A stretch of DNA of 64,000 nucleotides. It comes from Sva-07 sp963715825 (GTDB lineage: Bacteria; Actinomycetota; Acidimicrobiia; Acidimicrobiales; Ilumatobacteraceae). The stretch is from positions 1-64,000 of the forward strand of contig CAVQSI010000002.1 in assembly GCA_963715825.1 (NCBI GenBank), written 5' to 3'. Position 1 is the stretch's first letter. Every line of letters begins with the position of its first letter. The notes beneath the pieces are model-generated. The model was not told where the DNA came from, ran no database searches, and saw only the letters and a list, made by a program, of their open reading frames with translations. This document shows, piece by piece, positions 43,293-52,374 of this stretch. The translations under genes were made by a program, and so were the position numbers.

Positions 43293-45263
43293 TCAGCCCG
43301 CTTCTTCGATCAGCTCGGAGCCGGGGAACGCCTCGGCCAATCGATCGATCGGCGACTTGACCGATTCGGGCGGCGCGTCGACCAGGTCGTCGAGGTCGAC
43401 GTCGTCGTCGTCGGGCAGCTCGATCGAGCTCACCGAGACGTACTCGGACGCCGAGCCGTCGACGTCGACACCGGCAGCCGCCGCAGCGAGCCCCCGCTCG
43501 CGGGCCGACGACCGGGCCGGCGCCCCGCCGGCGTCGTCCACCTGCGCCACGGGCTCCGCCGACGACGAACTCGACGACGGGTCGACAGATGCACTGGCGG
43601 ACGGCGACGGTGCTGTCGACGGAGGTGCGGAGCCAGCAGGACGGGCCGACGACTCGCCGCCATCATCGCCACCGCGGTCGCCGCCTGCGCCGTCGCCGCC
43701 ATCGGTCAGTTCGACGGCAACCGGCGCACCGACGAAGCCGGCGAGCGCCGACTCGACCACGGTGCGTTGTTCTTCGCACTTGGCGCGGTGCGCGGCGTTC
43801 GGCACCGACAGCGTCAAGGTCGACTCGGTGCTCCGGACGAACTGCGCCGGTGCGTACACCGCTCGCGCCATACCGCGCAGTGCCGGGCGGACGGTGTTCT
43901 CCCACACGTCCGCAGTGACCATCGTGGTGATCGCCGCTGCGAGGGGCGCCGCGTCCGGTTGACCTGCGGGCACGTCGGCGGCAGGTGCGGCCACCGTCTC
44001 GGGCGGCGCTTCGACGACGGGCGCCACGACCGGCGCGGGCTTCGCGTTCGGTGGCTGCGTCGTGTCGGCGGCGCTCGCACGGGCCCGACCACCCAGGGCG
44101 GCGCGACCGGTTGCCGGATCGCGAGGCGACGGCGTCGTCGTCTCGGCCGGTGCCGCCACCCCTGCGGCCACTTGGCGCTCGAGCCGCTCGATGCGTTGCA
44201 ACAGCGCGGCGGTGTCGTTGCTGGCAGCGTCAGCGGTGAGTTGGACGGTGGCGACGTCGAGCAGCACCCGCGGATCGGGGGCATGGCGCATCTCGGCGAG
44301 ACCGGCGCCGAGTACTTCGATGCCGCGCACGAGGCCCGCTGCACCGAGCCGCTGGGCCTGCGCTGCGAGCGCATCGAGGCGGTTCGAGGGCACCTGCACC
44401 AGCTCCGGCGCCATCAACGCGAGGAAACCGTTGCGGAGGAAGGCGATCAACTCCTCGGTGAGCGTCCGTGGGTCCATGCCGCTCGAGATGGCATGCGCCA
44501 CCACGGTGAGGGCTCGGCCCGAGTCGCGGTCGATCATCGCCTCGACGAACTCGTCGAGCGCGACGACGTCGATCCCTTCGTCGCCGGTGTTGGCGACCAG
44601 CTCGAGCGCCGACAGCGTGTCGCGAGCCGAACCGCCACCCCGAGCGAGGGCCTGCTCGAGGGCAGCCTCGCTCACGTCGAGGCCGGCGTCGGTTGCGACC
44701 CATCGGGCGTGTTCGGCCAGCGTGTCGGCAGGCAGCAGGTGGAACTGGAGGTGCTGAGTACGGCTGCGGATCGTGTCGGACATCTTCTGCGGGTCGGTGG
44801 TCGCCAGCACGAACACGACGTGCGGCGGCGGCTCCTCCAACGTCTTGAGCAGCGCAGCCTCGGCAGCTCGCGAGAGCATGTGGACCTCGTCGAGGATGTA
44901 CACCTTGTGGCGACCGGGCGTGCCGAGCGACGCCTTCTCGATCAGGTCGCGCATGGCGTCGACGCCGTTGTTGCTCGCCGCATCGAGTTCGTGGACGTCG
45001 TAGCTCACACCGCGTTCGACCGCCAGGCACGAATCGCACTCGCAGCACGGCTCGCCGTCCTGCGGGTTCTCGCAATTGAGCACCTTCGCGAGGATCCGCG
45101 CTGACGTGGTCTTGCCGGTGCCACGGGGGCCGGAGAAGAGGTAGGCCTGACCCTCACGGCCTTCGGCGACCGACGTGCGAAGCGCCCGCACCACGTGGTC
45201 CTGTCCCTTCACCTCGCTGAAGCGGCGGGGCCGGTAGCGACGGTAGAGCGACTGGGTGGCCAT
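43293..45263 (-). CDS. dnaX: DNA polymerase III gamma/tau subunit
   Basis: A 656-residue clamp-loader subunit. LYRRYRPRRFSEVKGQDHVV begins the AAA+ domain; Walker A is SGPRGTGKTTSARIL; the zinc site is CENPQDGEPCCECDSC; Walker B is VYILDEVHMLS; sensor 1 is VFVLATTDPQK. The C-terminal half has a tau-like domain (DVWENTVRPALRGMARAVYA) and Ser/Ala/Asp-rich linkers. ATG 45263 is used; GTG 45272 is possible. No frameshift slip site (A-rich run) was noticed. Confidence 0.96.
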   Translation of the reverse strand: MATQSLYRRYRPRRFSEVKGQDHVVRALRTSVAEGREGQAYLFSGPRGTGKTTSARILAKVLNCENPQDGEPCCECDSCLAVERGVSYDVHELDAASNNGVDAMRDLIEKASLGTPGRHKVYILDEVHMLSRAAEAALLKTLEEPPPHVVFVLATTDPQKMSDTIRSRTQHLQFHLLPADTLAEHARWVATDAGLDVSEAALEQALARGGGSARDTLSALELVANTGDEGIDVVALDEFVEAMIDRDSGRALTVVAHAISSGMDPRTLTEELIAFLRNGFLALMAPELVQVPSNRLDALAAQAQRLGAAGLVRGIEVLGAGLAEMRHAPDPRVLLDVATVQLTADAASNDTAALLQRIERLERQVAAGVAAPAETTTPSPRDPATGRAALGGRARASAADTTQPPNAKPAPVVAPVVEAPPETVAAPAADVPAGQPDAAPLAAAITTMVTADVWENTVRPALRGMARAVYAPAQFVRSTESTLTLSVPNAAHRAKCEEQRTVVESALAGFVGAPVAVELTDGGDGAGGDRGGDDGGESSARPAGSAPPSTAPSPSASASVDPSSSSSSAEPVAQVDDAGGAPARSSARERGLAAAAAGVDVDGSASEYVSVSSIELPDDDDVDLDDLVDAPPESVKSPIDRLAEAFPGSELIEEAG

Positions 45264-45316
45264 CGCGGCCACGATAGCGATGCCGCCTCACCGCACGGTC
45301 CCGTAACCTCACGACG

Positions 45317-45754
45317 ATGCGAGCGAGCGCAGTGATCCCGATGTGCCTTGCCGTGCTCGTTGCGTGCGGGAGCGAGCCCACACCGGTCACCGAGGCCGAC
45401 TACCGCGCCGAGCTGCAGACGATCTGCCGCGACACCACTGCAACACTGGACGCCCTCCCCCAACCTCCCGAGCAGATCTCGGTCGCCGACTTCTCGACGA
45501 GCGCTGCCAGCGCACTCGGCAACGAGGCCGAACGGGCGCGCCGCCTCGACGTCCCCGACGAGCTCGACGCGGATCATCGATCGTTCGTGCTCAACACCGA
45601 CGAGCAGGCCAGCACCTGGAATTCGATCGCTACGGCCGGCGACGATGCCGCCCGGCTCGACGAACTGACCGTGCGCCTCGGCGAGCTGATCCGCGGACGC
45701 AACGACCTCGCCGACGAGATGGCTGTCGCCGACTGCCGACGCGGCGACGTGTGA
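45317..45754 (+). CDS. Small lipoprotein of unknown function
   Basis: A 145-residue exported protein. The signal ASAVIPMCLAVLVAC ends in a lipobox Cys, followed by a mostly helical domain (DYRAELQTICRDTTATLDAL and onward). Two further Cys (TICRD and VADCRRG) could form a disulfide. I recognise no named family. It lies between dnaX and the second CopC-CopD-like gene. Confidence 0.7.
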   Translation: MRASAVIPMCLAVLVACGSEPTPVTEADYRAELQTICRDTTATLDALPQPPEQISVADFSTSAASALGNEAERARRLDVPDELDADHRSFVLNTDEQASTWNSIATAGDDAARLDELTVRLGELIRGRNDLADEMAVADCRRGDV

Positions 45755-45811
45755 TGCGCTGCGGCGTGTGCCCGGGCTGATGGGTCGCCGGCCAACTAGC
45801 CTCGGGCGATC

Positions 45812-47656
45812 GTGAACGAGCCAACGTCATCTCGACTCGCCGGCGGCCTGCGTCGCGTCGTCACGGCGATGCTGCTGGCCATCGTCGGCTTCATCGGTCT
45901 CGCCGGATTGCTGCCCGGCACCGCGCTCGCCGACAACACACTGGTGTCGTCCGACCCCGCCGACGGCTCGACCATTGCGCAGTCGCCCGAGTCGATCTCG
46001 TTCACGTTCAGCGAGCCACTCGGCGAGGTGAACACCATCACGCTCACGTGCACCGATCTGTTCACCGTCGGACCACGCGAAGTGAGCGACGACGGCCTCA
46101 CGATGACCGCCGAGGTCATCGACCCGCTGCCGCGTGGGGCGTGCGTCGCCTCGTACGTGGTGAGCGACGAGGAAGGCTCGCCGAACGGCCAGGGCAACGT
46201 CACGTTCACCGTCGAGAACGACCCCGCCACCGTCGAGACCACACCCACCTCCGAGCCGACCACGGGCGACTCCGTGCCGGCCGGCGACGTCACCACGTCG
46301 GCGACGACCACGGGCGACGTGGCCAATCTGTCCGACGTCGACCAAGGTCAGGGCCCGCTGTGGTTGGGGCGCCTGCTCTCCGTGTTCGGACTGGCGGTGC
46401 TCTTCGGGTCGTTCGTGCTGATCGCTGCGGCGTGGCCCGAAGGCGTCGAGTACCTCGTCACCATCCGCTTCATCCGGGCGATTTGGGTCGTGGCGCTGGT
46501 CGGCACGCTGCTCTACGTCGCAGCGGCGACGGCCGCGGTCACCGGATCGGGCCTCGGCAGCGGGTTCAACCCGGCGAACTGGGTCGATCTCTTCGACGCC
46601 GGCATCCCCGGCATCGCTGCGGTCGCCCGCTTCGTGCTGGTCCTGGCGTCTGCCTGGGTGGCGTTCCGACCCGACCGCGTGATCGATCCGGTCACCCAGA
46701 TGGCCGCCCTCGGGATTCCGGCGCTCGCCGTTGCCACGATCGGCTTCAGCCGGACCGACATGGACCTGCCGATTCTCGGGGTGCCGCTGTCGATCATCCA
46801 CGCCCTCGCGATGTCGGTGTGGCTCGGCGGCGTCGTGCTGCTCGCACGTGTGGTGCTGGCCGGGCCGGGCGAGGAGGACCTCGTCCACGCCGTCCGCGGG
46901 TTCGGGCGGCTGTCCACGCTCGCCATCGGCACCACGATCGCCACCGGCATCGTGCAGATGATCCTGCTCGACGGTGGCGACCTGTTCGGCACCTCGCACG
47001 GCCGGGTACTGCTGCTGAAGACGGTCGTCGTGGCGGCGATGATTTTCGTGGCGGTGTCCGCACGACAGTTCGTCAACCAGCGACTGGCCCGCGCCGACGA
47101 GATGACCGTGCCGATGGCCGACCGGCTGCGTCGGGCGTTCGGCGTCGAGGCAGCCGCTGGCGTGCTCGTGCTGGCGATGAGCGCCTGGCTGCTGTCGCTC
47201 ACCCCGGCGAACGTGTCGGCCGGATCCGACATCGACTACGCGATCACGATGGAGGTCGACGCTCCCGAGGCCGAACTGCTGGTCACGGTGCAGCTCACCA
47301 ACGACCGCGTCGGGCTCTCGGGCCTGGCTGTCGAGGTCGACGAACCCGACGAAGGACTGTCCGGGCTCGAGGTGGTCTTCACCGCGCCGGCGAACGACAC
47401 CATCGGCACCATCACCCAGCCGGTCCCGCTCACCGGTGCCGGCCTGGCGGTGCTGCCCGAAGGCGAGCAGGGCTTGCCCCTCACCGTGGCGGGCGACTGG
47501 ACGATGAGCATCACGGCGGTCACGCCGACCGGTGTGTTCACCAGCCCGCCGCAAGGCTTCACGATCCTCAACGCCGACGGCAGCGAAGCGGTCACCGAAC
47601 TGACGGTGCCGCCGGCGGTCAACGTCACCATCCCGCCGCTCACCACCGAACCGTGA
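45812..47656 (+). CDS. CopC-CopD-like fusion lacking the copper ligands, with an extra C-terminal domain
   Basis: A 614-residue membrane protein. Signal AMLLAIVGFIGLAGLLPGTA ends ALA, then a CopC-like domain (LVSSDPADGSTIAQSPESIS), a Thr-rich linker, a CopD-like domain with about eight helices (LLSVFGLAVLFGSFVLIAAA, HALAMSVWLGGVVLLARVVL), and a C-terminal beta domain like that of YcnJ-type proteins (DYAITMEVDAPEAELLVTVQ). The mature N-terminus would be Asp41 in place of His, and the second His motif reads SDEEGSPNGQG. Copper binding by the CopC part is therefore doubtful. Confidence 0.82.
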   Translation: MNEPTSSRLAGGLRRVVTAMLLAIVGFIGLAGLLPGTALADNTLVSSDPADGSTIAQSPESISFTFSEPLGEVNTITLTCTDLFTVGPREVSDDGLTMTAEVIDPLPRGACVASYVVSDEEGSPNGQGNVTFTVENDPATVETTPTSEPTTGDSVPAGDVTTSATTTGDVANLSDVDQGQGPLWLGRLLSVFGLAVLFGSFVLIAAAWPEGVEYLVTIRFIRAIWVVALVGTLLYVAAATAAVTGSGLGSGFNPANWVDLFDAGIPGIAAVARFVLVLASAWVAFRPDRVIDPVTQMAALGIPALAVATIGFSRTDMDLPILGVPLSIIHALAMSVWLGGVVLLARVVLAGPGEEDLVHAVRGFGRLSTLAIGTTIATGIVQMILLDGGDLFGTSHGRVLLLKTVVVAAMIFVAVSARQFVNQRLARADEMTVPMADRLRRAFGVEAAAGVLVLAMSAWLLSLTPANVSAGSDIDYAITMEVDAPEAELLVTVQLTNDRVGLSGLAVEVDEPDEGLSGLEVVFTAPANDTIGTITQPVPLTGAGLAVLPEGEQGLPLTVAGDWTMSITAVTPTGVFTSPPQGFTILNADGSEAVTELTVPPAVNVTIPPLTTEP

Positions 47657-47712
47657 CCGCACGAGCGGCCGGGTCGCCGCGCCGGTTCGAAGGGTACGGT
47701 CGGCGCGCCTGA

Positions 47713-48822
47713 TCAGTGACGACGGACGAACTCGTCGAACGACACGGGGTCGGCCACGTCGAGTTGCGCGTAGGTGCACGACTCGGGCGTGCGGTCGGGC
47801 CGCCACCGCAGGAAGGTGACGCCGTGACGGAACCGACGGCCCTCGAGCTGCCCGAACGACACCTCGGCGACCAGACCCATCCGGATCGGCACGAACGACA
47901 GGTCCTTGCCGGCGTTCCAGCGACTCCCACCGCTCGTGGCGGTTCCGGCCGTGTCACCGTCCCACTCGGCCCACTGCCTCCACGGATGTCCGTCGAGCGC
48001 GTCGTGGGTGCGCGGTTCGAGTTCGTCCAGCAACTCGGCCCGGCGCTTGGCCGAGAACGACGCCGCGACGCCGACCGAGTGCATCTCGCCGTCGGCGTCG
48101 TACAGCCCGAGCAGCAGCGACCCGACGCCGTTGCCGTCCTTGTGGATGCGGTATCCCGCAACTGCACAGTCGGCGGTGCGCTGATGCTTCACCTTCACCA
48201 GGGTCCGCTTGCCCGGCTGGTACGTCCCCGCCAACGGCTTGGCGACGATGCCGTCGAGGCCCGCCCCTTCGAACCGGTGGAACCAGTCCTCGGCCACGGC
48301 CCGGTCGATCGTCGCCGGTGTCACCCGGACGACGTCGTTCTCGACGACCGCCTCGACGAGCCCCGCGCGGCGCTGCTCCATCGAGTCGTCGAGCAGCGAG
48401 GCGTCGCCGAGCGCGACGAGGTCGAAGGCGACGAACGCCGCTGGGGTCTCGGCGGCCAACCGGTTGATCCGCGACTCGGCCGGATGGATGCGCTGCAGCA
48501 ACGCATCGAAGTCGAGGCCTCGACCGCCGGTGTCGGCGACGACGATCTCGCCGTCGACCACGCAGCGATCCGGCAGTGCCTCGCGGAGCGGTCCGAGCAG
48601 CTCGGGGAAGTAGCGGCCGAGCGGGCGGAGCTTGCGGGAGATCAGCTCGAGGCGGTCGCCGTCGCGGAACACCATGCATCGGAAACCGTCCCACTTGGGC
48701 TCGAAGAGCCAGCCGTCGCCGTCGGGAATCGCCCGGGCGAGCTTGGCCAGCATCGGTTCGAGCGGAGGCTGGATCGGCAGACGCATCGGCGTGTCGGGGC
48801 CGGTCGGGGACGCCTTTGCCAT
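47713..48822 (-). CDS. ATP-dependent DNA ligase, LigC-like
   Basis: A 369-residue ligase. The adenylated Lys is at position 43 (FEPKWDGFRCM). Motif III (VAFDLVALG), motif IV (GAGLDGIVAKPLAG) and motif V (KRTLVKVKHQRTADC) follow; the OB-fold domain has SLLLGLYDADGEMHSVGVAA and GVTFLRWRPDRTPESC. No polymerase or nuclease domain is fused, so it resembles LigC, which works in repair beside the essential NAD-dependent ligase. ATG 48822 is chosen; the frame extends upstream without homology. Confidence 0.88.
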   Translation of the reverse strand: MAKASPTGPDTPMRLPIQPPLEPMLAKLARAIPDGDGWLFEPKWDGFRCMVFRDGDRLELISRKLRPLGRYFPELLGPLREALPDRCVVDGEIVVADTGGRGLDFDALLQRIHPAESRINRLAAETPAAFVAFDLVALGDASLLDDSMEQRRAGLVEAVVENDVVRVTPATIDRAVAEDWFHRFEGAGLDGIVAKPLAGTYQPGKRTLVKVKHQRTADCAVAGYRIHKDGNGVGSLLLGLYDADGEMHSVGVAASFSAKRRAELLDELEPRTHDALDGHPWRQWAEWDGDTAGTATSGGSRWNAGKDLSFVPIRMGLVAEVSFGQLEGRRFRHGVTFLRWRPDRTPESCTYAQLDVADPVSFDEFVRRH

Positions 48823-48877
48823 CGGCGCATTCTGGTCGATCTTCCGGGAGCCGCCGTCAGCCAGTAACTTGCGAGAC

Positions 48878-50431
48878 GTGACGAACCCGATGCAGGAGAA
48901 GCTCGCCGACCTCGCCGAACGACGCGAGCAGGCCATTCACGCCGGTTCGCAGCGCTCGGTCGACCGCCAGCACGAGAAGGGCAAGATGCTCGCCCGCGAG
49001 CGCCTCGAGTACTTCCTCGACGAGGGCTCGTTCCACGAACTCGACATGCTCGCCCGCCACCGCGCCCAGGCTGCCGGCCTCGAGGATCGGCCCTACACCG
49101 ACGGCGTGGTCACCGGTTGGGGCACCGTCGACGGACGCAAGGTGTTCGTGTTCTCCCAGGACTTCACCGTGTTCGGCGGGGCGCTCGGCGAGGTGTTCGC
49201 CGAGAAGATCCACAAGCTGATGGACCTGGCGCTCAAGGTCGGCGCTCCGGTCGTCGGACTCAACGACGGCGCCGGCGCCCGGATCCAGGAGGGCGTGGTC
49301 AGCCTTGCCTCCTACGGCGGCATCTTCCACCGCAACGTGCTGTCGTCGGGTGTGGTTCCACAGATCTCGGTGATCCTCGGCCCGTGCGCCGGCGGTGCCG
49401 TGTACAGCCCGGCGATGACCGACTTCATCTTCATGGTGCGTGAGTCGAGCCACATGTTCATCACCGGCCCCGACGTGGTCAAGACCGTCACCGGCGAAGA
49501 CGTCACGCTCGAGGAACTCGGCGGAGCGATGAGCCACGCCACCAAGTCGGGCGTCGCCACGTTCGTGTCGGCCGACGAGAAGTCGTGCCTCGACGATGTG
49601 CGGTTCCTGCTTGGGTTCCTGCCGTCGAACAACCTCGAGGAGCCGCCGGTCGAGGACCTCGGCGACGACCCCGACCGGCTCTGCCCCGAGCTGCGCGACA
49701 TCCTGCCGGCCAGTCCCAACCTGCCCTACGACATGATCGAGGTGATCCGCCACGTCGTCGACGACGGCGAGTTCTTCGAGTACTTCCCCCACTGGGCGAA
49801 GTCGATCGTGTGCGGGTTCTCGCGCATCGACGGCAAGCCGGTCGGCATCGTCGGCAACCAGCCCAAGATCCTCGCCGGCGTGCTCGACATCGAGTCGTCC
49901 GAGAAGGCCGCCCGCTTCGTGCGGACCTGCGACTCGTTCAACATCCCGCTGATCACCTTCGTCGACGTACCCGGATTCCTCCCCGGCGTCGACCAGGAGT
50001 ACGGCGGCATCATCCGCCACGGCGCCAAGCTGCTCTACGCCTACTGCGAGTCGACCGTGCCGCGCATCCAGGTCATCACCCGCAAGGCCTACGGCGGCGC
50101 GTACGTCGTGATGAACTCCAAGTCGATCGGCGCCGACCTCGCGTTCGCGTGGCCCACGGCCGAACTCGCCGTGATGGGCCCGCAGGGCGCCGTCGAGATC
50201 GTGTACCGACGCGAGCTGCAGCAGGCCGCCGACCCGGTCGCCCGACGCGCCGAACTGGTGCAGGAGTACACCGAGAAGTACGCATCACCGTACGCGGCTG
50301 CCGAGCGCGGCTACATCGACGACGTGATCGATCCGGCCGAGACGCGCCAGAAACTGGTCGCCGGGCTGCGGATGCTGGCCACCAAGCGCGAAGAGTTGCC
50401 GCGACGCAAGCACGGCAACGTGCCGCTGTGA
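48878..50431 (+). CDS. Acyl-CoA carboxylase beta subunit (carboxyltransferase)
   Basis: A 517-residue carboxyltransferase that moves CO2 from biotin to acetyl- or propionyl-CoA. The N-terminal half has LNDGAGARIQEGVVSLASYG and GPCAGGAVYSPAMTDFIFMV; the C-terminal half GFLPGVDQEYGGIIRHGAKL and ITRKAYGGAYVVMNSKSIGA. Members of this group are often named AccD or PccB. GTG 48878 or ATG 48890 may be the start. The biotin-carrying alpha subunit is not in the window; a candidate epsilon subunit lies two genes on. Confidence 0.93.
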   Translation: MTNPMQEKLADLAERREQAIHAGSQRSVDRQHEKGKMLARERLEYFLDEGSFHELDMLARHRAQAAGLEDRPYTDGVVTGWGTVDGRKVFVFSQDFTVFGGALGEVFAEKIHKLMDLALKVGAPVVGLNDGAGARIQEGVVSLASYGGIFHRNVLSSGVVPQISVILGPCAGGAVYSPAMTDFIFMVRESSHMFITGPDVVKTVTGEDVTLEELGGAMSHATKSGVATFVSADEKSCLDDVRFLLGFLPSNNLEEPPVEDLGDDPDRLCPELRDILPASPNLPYDMIEVIRHVVDDGEFFEYFPHWAKSIVCGFSRIDGKPVGIVGNQPKILAGVLDIESSEKAARFVRTCDSFNIPLITFVDVPGFLPGVDQEYGGIIRHGAKLLYAYCESTVPRIQVITRKAYGGAYVVMNSKSIGADLAFAWPTAELAVMGPQGAVEIVYRRELQQAADPVARRAELVQEYTEKYASPYAAAERGYIDDVIDPAETRQKLVAGLRMLATKREELPRRKHGNVPL

Positions 50432-50447
50432 TCCGAAGCGGAACCCG

Positions 50448-51362
50448 ATGACCGACGGCTCGTCGGTGCCTGGCCAGCCCCCGATCGCCGGATCGCCACC
50501 ACCCTCCGCGCCACCACCCTCCGCGCCACCACCACCGCCGGGTGCAGCCCCACCGCCACCCCCACCACCTGCATCACCGCCCGCATCACCACCGGCATCC
50601 CCACCGCCACCACCACCACCACCGCCACCGCCGCCACCGCCACCGCCGGGTGCAGCGCCACCGCCACCCCCACCACCTGCATCCCCGCCCGCATCCCCGC
50701 CCGCATCCCCGCCCGCATCCCCACCGGCGCCGACGCCGGGCGGGCCGACGTCGGCGGCGACCGACGACGATCTCGCGGCCCTGCTGTCACAGATCAGCGA
50801 CGAACCCGTCCCGGAGGCGCCGAGCGTGGGCGCTCCGCTCACGAAACCCACCGACGTCGAACGGCCAGAACGGGCCAAGGTGGCCACCATCGAGTCGGAG
50901 GGCGGCATCGACTTCGACCCCGCACTTGCGTCCTACGGCGCCCGATTCGTGGAGCTCGTGATCGACAACGCCCTCGTGTTGCTGGCCATGGTGCCCGGCA
51001 TTGCGCTCGTGGTGGTCGGCTCCACGCCGCTGATCATCGTGGGTCTGCTGTTGATGCTCGTTGGTTTCGGCGGGGTCACCGTGCTCTACGCCCGCGCCGT
51101 GTCTCGGACCGGCCAATGGGTCGGCAACCGGATCACCTCGACCAAGGTCGTCGACGCTCGCAACGGTCGGACGATCACCACCGGCGAAGCCGGTCTGCGG
51201 TTCGTGCTGCGGTACTTCGCGTCGTCGATCCTGTACATCGGCTTCCTGCTCGCCCTGTTCAACTCGCAACGCCAGACCTTCCACGACATGGTCGTCGGCA
51301 CCGTGGTCACCCGGCCGCCGCGAGCGACATGGTCGATCGACGACGAGGTCGCCGATGGCTGA
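50448..51362 (+). CDS. RDD-family membrane protein with a long proline-rich N-terminus
   Basis: A 304-residue protein. Residues 10-105 or so are almost entirely Pro, Ala and Ser, followed by an acidic linker (DDDLAALLSQISDEPVPEAP). The RDD domain starts with ASYGARFVELVIDNALVLLA and has helices (IIVGLLLMLVGFGGVTVLYA) and the conserved YFASSILYIGFLLALFNSQR, QTFHDMVVGTVV. RDD proteins are poorly understood; some act in ion tolerance. It lies 16 bases after the carboxylase gene and overlaps the next gene. Confidence 0.85.
   Translation: MTDGSSVPGQPPIAGSPPPSAPPPSAPPPPPGAAPPPPPPPASPPASPPASPPPPPPPPPPPPPPPPGAAPPPPPPPASPPASPPASPPASPPAPTPGGPTSAATDDDLAALLSQISDEPVPEAPSVGAPLTKPTDVERPERAKVATIESEGGIDFDPALASYGARFVELVIDNALVLLAMVPGIALVVVGSTPLIIVGLLLMLVGFGGVTVLYARAVSRTGQWVGNRITSTKVVDARNGRTITTGEAGLRFVLRYFASSILYIGFLLALFNSQRQTFHDMVVGTVVTRPPRATWSIDDEVADG
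50534..50696 (+). repeat. In-frame direct duplication in a proline-rich coding region
   Basis: A segment of about 55 bases starting CACCGCCGGGTGCAG at 50534 recurs at 50641-50696, an offset near 108 bp (36 codons). Shorter units of CCCGCATCCCCG follow to about 50730. The flanking DNA is simple CCA/CCG repeat. The tract codes the Pro/Ala-rich N-terminus of the RDD protein. Confidence 0.7.
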
Positions 51363-51627
51363 CGCGCCTATCGTTGCCGCCATGGCCGACACGACCCCGA
51401 GCGCGACATCGACCACCGCCACCGTGTCGGCCACGGTGTCGGCCGCCGACGTCTCGCCGAAGCCGACCGACGAGGAAGTCGTCGCGATCATGGCCGGCGT
51501 CGAAGCACTCTGGCCGAAGCCGGCGACCGTCGTCGACACCACGCCGTCGCGCAGCACCGCCTGGCGCTTCAGCGGCCGATGGTGGTCGCGTCCGGTGCCC
51601 GCACGCCGCGACCGTCCGTTCCGCTGA
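51355..51627 (+). CDS. Acyl-CoA carboxylase epsilon-like subunit
   Basis: A 90-residue protein with an Ala/Thr/Ser-rich N-terminus and the signature PTDEEVVAIMAGVEALWPKP, then TAWRFSGRWWSRPVP. This pattern (helix near the start, Trp-rich basic end) matches the small epsilon subunits that bridge alpha and beta subunits in actinobacterial acyl-CoA carboxylases. ATG 51355 overlaps the RDD stop; ATG 51382 is possible. Its separation from the beta gene by an RDD gene is unusual. Confidence 0.7.
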   Translation: MADAPIVAAMADTTPSATSTTATVSATVSAADVSPKPTDEEVVAIMAGVEALWPKPATVVDTTPSRSTAWRFSGRWWSRPVPARRDRPFR

Positions 51628-51678
51628 CGATCGACCGGGTCGTCCGCCCGGCACACGCCCACGTGGCACACTCTGGGC

Positions 51679-52335
51679 ATGGGAATGCCTCCGCCCCCGC
51701 CGCCTCCCGGTCAGGGATCTGCGCCGCCGCCCGGCGTGCCGTCGACGCCACCGCCTCCTCCTGGATTCGCCGCCCCACCCCCGCCGCCGGGCGCGGTTGC
51801 GACCGCGCCCGGATACCCGCCCTACGGCTACGCCACCCCGGCGGTCGGGGGCGAACGCGCCGGGTTCGGCATCCGCCTCGGCGCCTACTTGCTCGACGGG
51901 CTGCTGTACGGGCTGCTGCTGGCGGTGTTCGCCATCCCTGGCGGCATCCTGATCGGCGCCTCGTTCTCCGACTGCTACACGTTCGAGCGATTCGACGGCA
52001 CCACCCAGATCGAGTGTCCGGCGGGCTCGCCCGACGGAGCGATGATCGCCGGTGGTGTTGCCCTGATCGCCGTCGGGTTCCTGCTGGTGGCGTTCATCTA
52101 CGTGCGGGCGCTCGGCAAGACCGGCCAACCGTGGGGCGCCAGGATCGTCGGCGTCAAGGTCATCGGAGAAAAGACCGGCGAGCCGATCGGTTTCGGACGG
52201 GCGCTCGGACGCTCGCTGTTCGCCGGGTTCATCTCGGCCCAGATCTTCTACCTCGGCTACCTGTGGATGCTGTGGGACGACAAGAAGCAGACCTGGCAGG
52301 ACAAAGTGGTCAACTCGATCGTCATCAAGGTCTGA
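51679..52335 (+). CDS. RDD-family membrane protein
   Basis: A 218-residue protein with a Pro/Gly-rich N-terminus of about 55 residues and an RDD domain (GFGIRLGAYLLDGLLYGLLL, AVFAIPGGILIGASF, GGVALIAVGFLLVAFIYVRA, FAGFISAQIFYLGYLWMLWD). Related in design to the RDD protein two genes upstream. Function unknown. ATG 51679 is the first in-frame start and is followed at once by the Pro stretch. Confidence 0.85.
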   Translation: MGMPPPPPPPGQGSAPPPGVPSTPPPPPGFAAPPPPPGAVATAPGYPPYGYATPAVGGERAGFGIRLGAYLLDGLLYGLLLAVFAIPGGILIGASFSDCYTFERFDGTTQIECPAGSPDGAMIAGGVALIAVGFLLVAFIYVRALGKTGQPWGARIVGVKVIGEKTGEPIGFGRALGRSLFAGFISAQIFYLGYLWMLWDDKKQTWQDKVVNSIVIKV

Positions 52336-52374
52336 CGGCCGGGACCGATCGCTGAGCAGAGACAACGGGCGCTG

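Noticed and set aside
43293..45263. Frameshift site producing a short gamma form of DnaX
   Set aside because: No A-rich slippery heptamer was noticed; the gene reads through in one frame.
45827..47806. A 659-codon open frame on the minus strand
   Set aside because: Antisense to the CopC-CopD-like gene; composition is dominated by Arg, Gly, Asp and His.
50490..50745. CRISPR array
   Set aside because: The repeats are in-frame Pro codons within an RDD gene with no spacers of constant length and no cas genes.
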